A stretch of DNA of 64,000 nt from Taibaiella sp. (GTDB taxonomy: Bacteria; Bacteroidota; Bacteroidia; Chitinophagales; Chitinophagaceae): contig JACDGL010000001.1 in the NCBI GenBank assembly GCA_013815385.1, positions 310,001 to 374,000 of the forward strand. The letters are read 5' to 3'. Below, piece by piece: positions 55,389 through 64,000 of the stretch (its first letter is position 1; every line of letters starts with the position of its first letter). A program made the translations under genes and the position numbers. The notes under the pieces were generated by a model. It was not told the DNA's origin. It saw nothing but the letters and a program-made list of their open reading frames with translations, and made no database searches.

Positions 55389-57680
55389 TTAATAAACTAC
55401 CAGTTTCTCAGTACGTACCTGATCGCCGGTTTGTACCTGTACCATATACATGCCCTTTACGCCTATATAGGATGCTGGTATTTCTATTCGTGTAGTAGTA
55501 CCATTTATTGCTTGCTGTGTGGTATACACCACTTTACCTGTTAGGTCTGTTACTGTGAGATGTGCAGTAGTAGCGGTACTTTCTTTGATCAGAACAAATG
55601 CATTACCATTAGTCGGATTAGGAGATATTATTACTCCTCTATCCTCAGGCAAAAGGGTGTTTAAACCTAAGGGGTCATTACTAACATTAAAACGGTCAAG
55701 ATAGAAATAGTTGCCTGATCCGAAAGACTTGGAAAATGTACCTGGCTTATAACGAAAACGGAAAAACGTTTTAGATGTTTTAGCTCCCGCAGGTATATTA
55801 ATGCTTCGTAGGCGCCAGTCCGCCATAGAAGCAGGTGCAAATGCTGCACTTTGAGAACCTATGGTAGATAGTTCAGCCTTTGTAAGATTTTTCAGGGTAG
55901 GCCAATTTTGACCGCAATCGGTAGAATAATCGATCTCCAAAGTATCATTTAAGTAATAAGAGTTGCTGGTGATATAAGTACCTGCATACATGAAATTCAA
56001 ATTACAATTCCCACTGAAGGTACTACCTGACAGATCAAATGCGGGGGTGTACATATCATCAAAATCACCTTGTGGTGTGCCGGTAATAGTTTCAATACCT
56101 GGGGTACGAGTATCAAAACCATCATATCTCACACAATTCTTATCATAAAAACCATTGTTATTAATAAATTCCCATTTATAAGAATTTTTATAGTAGTTAA
56201 ATAATGGCCATTTATCCAGATCACCACCGCTCTGATTAAATTCTTCAAAATATCCCAGGGCAGGTATCGAAGTATTAGAGGCTACATATACCGCGCTGTC
56301 TCTTGTAAGGGTATCAATACCTGCATTAGAGGTCGCGATAAGCGAAACAGATGCCCAACCCGTACCTGAGAAAGTATTCGAAACTACAGCACTACCCGTA
56401 TTAGTGATAGTAGGTGTTGCCGGGCTATTATTATTAAATTTCCATGTTACACTCGATACAGTATCATTCCAACTCTGATTTCTAAAATAAAACGTTTGAC
56501 CGGAACATAAGAAGAAATGCGTTGCGTTAGTTCGATTTACAACAAACGAGCTATTAACCACAGAAAAATCAGCATTAGGCTTAAGGTCAGGTATGGGTAA
56601 ATTAACACCGGTAGTTATTTGATTTACCGAATCGATCAAATGATTCCTGCTTGCGATATTACTATGTAATGCGGCATGCATTCTGGCAACCTGGCCCTTG
56701 GTAAACATATTTTTACAGCTTGCATAATTCATTATATTCTGCGTGTTCTCTGTATCAGGATAGTCAACCAATGAGTCAACACCAGGTACCGAACTTGCAT
56801 ATACCTTAAAATAAGGTCTTTGGCAACTCGTATCATTCAGGTCACAAGTAAATTCCTGGCCAAACGTAGGTGGGGTATCATCAACAAAATCATCCGTGCT
56901 TGCACAGTTACCAGAAAGGAAGGTTTTTAAAGCGGGACCGGCAAAGTTATAAGGACCAAACGTATGCGACAGGTTGAAATAGTGGCCTATCTCATGAGGT
57001 ATAGTGGCGCCATCATTATTGCCTGTAGTAGTTATAAACTGCGAATTGGTCATTATACCATCTACATAAGGATCAGCCGCAGCTGTGGGGGGCTCTACTG
57101 CATAAGCAGCTACAATACCTCCTCCTTCCGAACCCTGACCAATAAAAGATTCAACCCAGATGTTCATATAAGAAGCGGGGCTCCATTGGCCAATTTTTGC
57201 CTGGTCATCCTTACCGTAGGTGAGATAGGAATAGGTACGTGTGATTCCCTTGGTCCTGTTGCCGGAAGGATCTTTTGTAGCTAATGCAAAATTAAATTTT
57301 GCGTTGCCTACATACTTTTTAAACTCAGGAACTACCTGAGATGTATCGTTTCTTAAATTATAAAAATCATTTATATTCTTTAGCATTGTATATATCGCCG
57401 CATCCGATACATTCTCAACACCATAATCATGGATCACATGCACCACCACAGGTATGTTTCTTACAGTATCACCGGCCGCCGTTGTACGCGACAGTTTGCT
57501 TAAGTCCATTTTCCTGAGCTGGGCCTGTATCTGCCTTTCGAGATCTGCTCTATAAGTAGCTACCTCAGGATGAATTATCTCAATTGCTTCTGCTTCTTTT
57601 ACAGTACCGCAAAACTGGGCGTGTGTGGTACTGGCCAGTCCTAACACTGCTGTAAGTAGCAATAATGCTTTCTTTACCAT
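55389..57680 (-). CDS. secreted M43 (cytophagalysin-type) metalloprotease with T9SS sorting domain
   Basis: 763 residues. Signal peptide MVKKALLLLTAVLGLASTTHA; pro-region; M43 catalytic domain with the zinc site HEIGHYFNLSH near residue 227 and the Met-turn NIMNYASCKNMF near 315; a PKD-like domain (around 390-470); a jelly-roll-like region with LDRFNVSND; and the C-terminal T9SS type A sorting domain (ISPNPTNGNAFVLI ... MYMVQVQTGDQVRTEKLVVY). It should be exported across the outer membrane and digest extracellular protein. A tandem paralogue follows upstream at 57772-59991. Confidence 0.92.
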   Translation of the reverse strand: MVKKALLLLTAVLGLASTTHAQFCGTVKEAEAIEIIHPEVATYRADLERQIQAQLRKMDLSKLSRTTAAGDTVRNIPVVVHVIHDYGVENVSDAAIYTMLKNINDFYNLRNDTSQVVPEFKKYVGNAKFNFALATKDPSGNRTKGITRTYSYLTYGKDDQAKIGQWSPASYMNIWVESFIGQGSEGGGIVAAYAVEPPTAAADPYVDGIMTNSQFITTTGNNDGATIPHEIGHYFNLSHTFGPYNFAGPALKTFLSGNCASTDDFVDDTPPTFGQEFTCDLNDTSCQRPYFKVYASSVPGVDSLVDYPDTENTQNIMNYASCKNMFTKGQVARMHAALHSNIASRNHLIDSVNQITTGVNLPIPDLKPNADFSVVNSSFVVNRTNATHFFLCSGQTFYFRNQSWNDTVSSVTWKFNNNSPATPTITNTGSAVVSNTFSGTGWASVSLIATSNAGIDTLTRDSAVYVASNTSIPALGYFEEFNQSGGDLDKWPLFNYYKNSYKWEFINNNGFYDKNCVRYDGFDTRTPGIETITGTPQGDFDDMYTPAFDLSGSTFSGNCNLNFMYAGTYITSNSYYLNDTLEIDYSTDCGQNWPTLKNLTKAELSTIGSQSAAFAPASMADWRLRSINIPAGAKTSKTFFRFRYKPGTFSKSFGSGNYFYLDRFNVSNDPLGLNTLLPEDRGVIISPNPTNGNAFVLIKESTATTAHLTVTDLTGKVVYTTQQAINGTTTRIEIPASYIGVKGMYMVQVQTGDQVRTEKLVVY

Positions 57681-57717
57681 TTTATTGTTATGAAAAGGTT
57701 GTAAAATTTATAAGTTT

Positions 57718-57750
57718 CAAAGATAATGATTCCTGTTAAAAAATTGCAAA
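57718..57750 (-). promoter_or_regulatory. promoter of the 763-residue protease gene
   Basis: On the minus strand TTTG (57747-57750), a 21-base spacer, then TATCTTTG (57718-57725): an exact consensus pair, 38 bases before the start codon. The downstream copy of the tandem is therefore independently transcribed. Confidence 0.7.
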
Positions 57751-57771
57751 GTTGTTAACTTAAACAAATAA

Positions 57772-59991
57772 TTAATTTATTATAAGCTTCTGTGTTGTTA
57801 TATTATTTCCAATTATCACTGTAATGATATAAATACCCTGACTGTTAAAGACAGACCGTGATATGCTTTCTTCGGATAATAGGCCCGGGGTACTATTTAT
57901 GCTTTTTTCATATATAGTCCTTCCGGTTATGTCCTTAATGTTATAATACACCTTACCATCGCTACCCGCAACATAGGCCATTTTACAATCGCCTGTAGAG
58001 GGGTTAGGAAAGATATTTATCTTATTGTGGTTTTGCGCTACCTCATTTACATCTGTAGTATAAGGGCTGATACCAAATTTATCAAGATATAGGTTATTAC
58101 CATTATTACCCGGCCAGTAGCGGAATTTCACAAAAATAGTACCTGAATGGTATGCTGGCGGTATGGTTACCGTATGCGCTACCCACTGGCCTTTTGTAGT
58201 GGGTATAAACTCAGTTCCCTGGGCGCTGTTATTGGTTAGAGCACTGTTTTTTATCACTGCTATGCTGTGCCAGACTGTACCGCATGTGTTGCTTAATAAT
58301 ATTTGTAAAGAATCCTGCGAAGCACCTGTTGCGGAAACATAAGAACCTGCTGTAAAAAAATTCAGGTTTACATTTCCAGTTGATACACCACTCAAGTCAA
58401 ACGCGGGAGAAATTATGTCATCATAGTCGCCCTGGGCATTCCCTGTATGTTTTGCGCTTGCACTTCTGTCATCATAAGATCTGTATCGTATGCAGGAGTT
58501 ATCATCGTATCCGGTACCTGTATATAACTCCCACTTAAATTGGTTTTTAAAATAATTGAAAATAGGCCACTGGCTTATAGATGCTGGGGACGAAAAATCC
58601 TGCACGTAGCCTGCCGGTTGTATGGCATTAGGATCGGCCACATACACTGCCTGGTTATCAGTATAGGTATTGGTTCCGGTATTATTACCTGTAGCAGTAA
58701 CAGATACCGTTACCCAGCCCGGAGTGGTAAACGAATTATATACATTGCCTATATTAGATGAGGTGGGATTAGTAGCTCCATTAGAAAAAGTCCATGATGT
58801 ACTGATTATAGTATCATTCCAGCTACGGTTCTTGAAATTAAACTGGGAAGCAGAGTTGGTACAAAGAAAGTACCCCCGTTCAGGGGCAAAAGAACCGCCG
58901 TAGGGGCGTTCTACAGAAAATGCCGCTATTGGTGGCAGGTCTGGCATAGGAGCCAGGGCCCCTGTGGCAGCCAGGTTTGCAGGTGTATAAAGATTATTAC
59001 GGCCCGCTACGCTACTGGTAAGGGCAGCACGCATACGCTGTACCTGCCCTTTTGTAAACATTTTCTGGCAGTAAGTATAGTCCATTATATTTTGTGAGTT
59101 AACCGTATCAGGATAATCAACTATAGAATCCAGGCCCGATACTGCATGATAGGTTTTCATATACCCTACAGCGCACGTAACATCATATAACGCAGAGGCA
59201 ACGCACCCCACCGGATTATGACCCATGGTAGGCGGCGTATCATCCACTCCGTCATCGCCACATGCTACAGCAGGCGAGTTGGTGTTGCCCCAGGTATGCT
59301 CCAGATCCAGTGTATGGCCCAATTCATGGGGTATCGCCTTATCGTAATTCAAATAATTGTAAAGCCCTATTATTCCGTCATAGTAAGGGAAATAAGCTGC
59401 TGACGAAGGGTAGTATGCGTAAGCTGCTGCTCCTGCCATACTGCTCGAAAATTGATTGATGAACCAGATATTCATGTATTTATTCGGCGGCCACTGGTTT
59501 AGCTTTGCTTCGTCGCCTGCATTATTTGTTAAGTACGAATATTCATGGGTCACCCCCTTAGTAGCATTTCCACTGGGATCAATAGTAGCAAGGTGCAGTC
59601 TTATCCGTGCGTTCCCTATATACTTCTTAAAAGGTAGTATTACATCTGCCGTATCTGCATTACGCTGCATATACACATCTGCCCAATATCGTACAGCATT
59701 GTATATGTCACTGTCTGCAAGGTACTCTGGCCCGTAGCTATGTACCACATGCACTACAATAGGCATATCATATGTTACAGTATCAGTTATTGCGGTAGTG
59801 CGGGCAAAGCGGCCTGTCCCCTTTTCTATGCTATTAGCTAGTTCCTCATTAAGCTGCTGTTCCAAAACTGCTATTTCAGGATGCGATGCTTTAAGCTTGT
59901 TATATATAATATCGGTAGTACAACTGCCTTGTCCATTACTATTTAGTGTAACCCCGGCTGCAAAAAACAGTAGCAAAAAAAGTTTTTTCAT
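57772..59991 (-). CDS. secreted M43 metalloprotease with T9SS sorting domain, paralogue of its neighbour
   Basis: 739 residues with the same architecture as the neighbouring protease: signal peptide MKKLFLLLFFAAGVTLNSNG; catalytic domain with HELGHTLDLEHTWG near residue 224 and Met-turn NIMDYTYCQKMF; a PKD-like domain (SWTFSNGATNPTSS); LYLDKFGISP; and the sorting domain INIFPNPSTGDCKMA to the end GIYIITVIIGNNITTQKLIIN. A likely tandem duplication that has since diverged. Both copies keep all zinc ligands. Confidence 0.92.
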   Translation of the reverse strand: MKKLFLLLFFAAGVTLNSNGQGSCTTDIIYNKLKASHPEIAVLEQQLNEELANSIEKGTGRFARTTAITDTVTYDMPIVVHVVHSYGPEYLADSDIYNAVRYWADVYMQRNADTADVILPFKKYIGNARIRLHLATIDPSGNATKGVTHEYSYLTNNAGDEAKLNQWPPNKYMNIWFINQFSSSMAGAAAYAYYPSSAAYFPYYDGIIGLYNYLNYDKAIPHELGHTLDLEHTWGNTNSPAVACGDDGVDDTPPTMGHNPVGCVASALYDVTCAVGYMKTYHAVSGLDSIVDYPDTVNSQNIMDYTYCQKMFTKGQVQRMRAALTSSVAGRNNLYTPANLAATGALAPMPDLPPIAAFSVERPYGGSFAPERGYFLCTNSASQFNFKNRSWNDTIISTSWTFSNGATNPTSSNIGNVYNSFTTPGWVTVSVTATGNNTGTNTYTDNQAVYVADPNAIQPAGYVQDFSSPASISQWPIFNYFKNQFKWELYTGTGYDDNSCIRYRSYDDRSASAKHTGNAQGDYDDIISPAFDLSGVSTGNVNLNFFTAGSYVSATGASQDSLQILLSNTCGTVWHSIAVIKNSALTNNSAQGTEFIPTTKGQWVAHTVTIPPAYHSGTIFVKFRYWPGNNGNNLYLDKFGISPYTTDVNEVAQNHNKINIFPNPSTGDCKMAYVAGSDGKVYYNIKDITGRTIYEKSINSTPGLLSEESISRSVFNSQGIYIITVIIGNNITTQKLIIN

Positions 59992-60172
59992 TTATCAGTT
60001 TAAATAGGAAAAATAATAAGGTTAAAGTTAGGGGGATATACCTAGAGAGTTGTAAACTAATTGTCATTAATATGTTCTGATTCAATAAATAATCACTTAG
60101 ATAAATACCGACCTGCCCGCCCAAGCGAGATGCACTATCTTCGGCACATTCCCCTACTTAAACCCAAACAAT

Positions 60173-60200
60173 AAAACCGGACAAGTGACTGCCTGGCTTT
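60173..60200 (-). terminator. terminator after katG
   Basis: On the minus strand AAAGCCAGGCA pairs with TGTCCGGTTTT (one mismatch, two G-U) around a six-base loop, followed by TATTG. It lies about 20 bases past the katG stop. Confidence 0.55.
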
Positions 60201-60220
60201 AAAGAAGTAGGTCGTCTTTT

Positions 60221-62500
<2,280 letters not shown>

Positions 62501-62827
62501 CTAAGTGTTTTAGTATTTATATAATAAGAAATTGCGATCGCGATGTAACAGCCAATGAAACATGCTATTTTCATTATGATACCAAATTTAGCCTATTACC
62601 ACACACTATCATTCCTTCAGCACATTGTTTACCCTAATGATAAAATTGGAATAATTGATATAGTTGTTCAGAAAGACTGGAAACCAGGCTGAATATTCGG
62701 TCTATTTCAATCTTTCTATACCAAACAGCACTTTAATTTTTGATGACCTGATTCTGCTGCTCGTATCTTTAAGTTAAGTACTAATTACAAAAAGAACAGC
62801 CCGAAGCTTTAATCAGTTAGTTGACCC

Positions 62828-62886
62828 AATTTGGTTGCATCTTTTTTTAAAAAATTAAGATGCTACAAATGACGCAACCAAAATTT
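62828..62886. repeat. nested inverted repeat
   Basis: Outer arms AATTTGGTTGC (62828-62838) and GCAACCAAAATTT (62874-62886); inner arms GCATCTT and AAGATGC close to each other around a T/A-rich centre. It could form a branched hairpin. No coding sequence or transposase is attached. Confidence 0.5.
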
Positions 62887-62924
62887 GATCGTTTTTTAAA
62901 ATTTTGATGATTGGACTAAAACAA

Positions 62925-62957
62925 AAAAGCCCGCAAATTATGTATTTGCAGGCTTTT
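62925..62957 (-). terminator. terminator of tRNA-Leu(TAA)
   Basis: The stem AAAAGCC-GCAAAT/ATTTGC-GGCTTTT with one mismatch and a five-base loop lies 24 bases beyond the tRNA 3' end on the minus strand. Confidence 0.75.
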
Positions 62958-62980
62958 GTAAGCTTTGATAGTGCTTTTGG

Positions 62981-63066
62981 TGCCCCAGACGGGAATTGAA
63001 CCCGTACACGCATTACTGCATACAGGATTTTAAGTCCTGCGCGTCTACCAATTCCGCCACCAGGGC
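62981..63066 (-). tRNA. tRNA-Leu (anticodon TAA)
   Basis: 86 bases on the minus strand. The acceptor GCCCTGG pairs with CTGGGGC through G-U wobbles, the anticodon loop is CTTAAAA, a class II variable arm is present, the T-arm has GGTTCAATTCC, and the discriminator is A. Confidence 0.95.
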
Positions 63067-63125
63067 ATTCATAATAGTGCATAAACAAAAAATTCCAAAC
63101 CATCTACGGCCTGGAATTTCTGTTG

Positions 63126-63198
<73 letters not shown>

Positions 63199-63283
63199 AT
63201 ATTGTTAAGAACTTTGGGATGGCAAAGATAGTGGAGATTGAGAAAATACCAAACCTTAAAACGAAAAAATATTTCTCTTATAC

Positions 63284-63291
63284 TATCTTTG
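63284..63291 (+). promoter_or_regulatory. -7 box of ccmB
   Basis: TATCTTTG matches TAnnTTTG, 10 bases before the ccmB ATG. No clear -33 box. A very short leader is implied. Confidence 0.45.
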
Positions 63292-63301
63292 GCAACATAC
63301 T

Positions 63302-63952
63302 ATGTCTCCCCTGTTTTCGCTTGTTAAAAAAGACCTGCTCATAGAATGGCGCCAGAAGCATACGCTTTTTGGGGTATTGCTCTATGTAGGGTCCACAGTT
63401 TTTGTAGTATATATGATGAGCGGGCAGCCTGAAGGCCGTACCTGGAATGCACTGTTCTGGATCACCCAGCTGTTTGTTGCCACCAATGCGGTAGCTAAGA
63501 GCTTCCTGCAGGAGCATTCCAACCGCTTTCGTTACTATCATACATTGGTAAAGCCCGTAGTATTTATAGGAGCCAAAATGATATATAGCATTATCCTGCT
63601 TATGCTCATGAGCCTGGTTAGCCTATTACTGTTTTGTGTGCTCCTGGGTATGCCACTGGTACAGGTATCCCTGTTCCTGTGCATCAGTGCAGTAGGCAGC
63701 CTTAGCCTTGCAGTCGTGTTTACATTTTTATCCGCAATTGCGGCACGTGCCCAGCAGAATGCCGCCCTTATGGCCATATTAGGATTCCCATTAGTAACAC
63801 CGGTATTAATGATACTCAGCAACCTTGCCTTAAAAGCCATCTCAGATGTGTACCAGCCTGGCTGGTGGATGCTGGCCGGTATATTGCTGCTGCTCGATGT
63901 TTTGGTAGTAATATTGGGTCTGATACTATTCCCTTTCTTATGGCAGGAGTAA
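63302..63952 (+). CDS. ccmB: heme exporter permease CcmB
   Basis: 216 residues with six hydrophobic segments, starting MSPLFSLVKKDLLIEWRQKH, with the family phrases ATNAVAKSFLQEHSNRF near 63 and LGFPLVTPVLMIL near 160. CcmB is the membrane part of the CcmABC transporter used for cytochrome c maturation. The usual next gene, ccmC, would begin just past the right edge. ccmA is not upstream; tRNA genes on the other strand are. Confidence 0.93.
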   Translation: MSPLFSLVKKDLLIEWRQKHTLFGVLLYVGSTVFVVYMMSGQPEGRTWNALFWITQLFVATNAVAKSFLQEHSNRFRYYHTLVKPVVFIGAKMIYSIILLMLMSLVSLLLFCVLLGMPLVQVSLFLCISAVGSLSLAVVFTFLSAIAARAQQNAALMAILGFPLVTPVLMILSNLALKAISDVYQPGWWMLAGILLLLDVLVVILGLILFPFLWQE

Positions 63953-64000
63953 TGATCATTACCACAAAAAATACTTCTTTATATTTTAGTATATGCGCCC

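Overview
This 64 kb window is chromosomal DNA from a Gram-negative member of the Bacteroidota, most likely the Chitinophagales/Chitinophagaceae side. The evidence is secreted proteins with type IX secretion (T9SS) C-terminal domains and a CHU_C-type gliding-associated domain, TamB and BamA-like outer-membrane proteins, lipoproteins with Bacteroidota-style signal peptides, a fused RibBA, promoters of the TTTG-N18..21-TAnnTTTG type, and few Shine-Dalgarno sites. The genus cannot be read from the sequence.

Layout. 1-6877 (-) is the visible 2,292 codons of a giant cyclic beta-1,2-glucan synthase (NdvB/Cgs type) that runs off the left edge. 7156-17126 (-) is a tightly packed, partly overlapping gene run: a beta-propeller lipoprotein, a 1,222-residue phosphoesterase/beta-barrel fusion, an HD-domain plus Pycsar-effector-like membrane protein, polyphosphate kinase 1, a membrane class III nucleotide cyclase and, after a short gap, a PAP2 phosphatase. 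This is the most interesting part of the window: it looks like a phosphate, polyphosphate and cyclic-nucleotide signalling module. 17259-19618 (-) is an overlapping pair, a zinc phospholipase C-like protein and an EEP-family lipoprotein. 19800-22810 looks like a small acquired block between a decayed tRNA 3' end and an intact tRNA-Ser: ArsR, SRPBCC, a RibD_C/DHFR-like protein and a SnoaL-like protein that seems to have lost its signal peptide by frameshift. The ArsR promoter carries two tandem palindromic operators.

22943-29680 holds msrA, tRNA-Leu(GAG), a histidine kinase, a GT2 glycosyltransferase, and a LiaF-like / DUF4288 / LytS-like kinase / LytTR regulator operon. 29685-34794 holds a DegT-family enzyme whose PLP lysine is a histidine (a 3-dehydratase signature), an MgtC-family protein, a secreted protein gene interrupted by one in-frame TGA, and a BamA-like protein. 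34938-38188 holds two secreted proteins, one a large PKD/CHU_C T9SS substrate. 38568-40767 is rplK-rplA-rplJ-rplL, detached from rpoBC and from nusG. 40878-48204 holds a small lipoprotein, aspS and tamB (apparently without an ATG start). 48207-54587 is a glycosyltransferase cluster with a formyltransferase, and ribBA embedded in it. 54584-64000 holds ftsE, two tandem T9SS-exported M43 metalloproteases, katG, tRNA-Leu(TAA), tRNA-Gly(GCC) and ccmB.

Taken together the window is mostly envelope biology: periplasmic glucan, surface glycans, outer-membrane assembly, secreted proteases and envelope-stress sensing. Core translation genes (rplKAJL, aspS) and oxidative-stress repair (msrA, katG) lie among them. 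No phage, CRISPR array, insertion sequence or plasmid gene was recognised.
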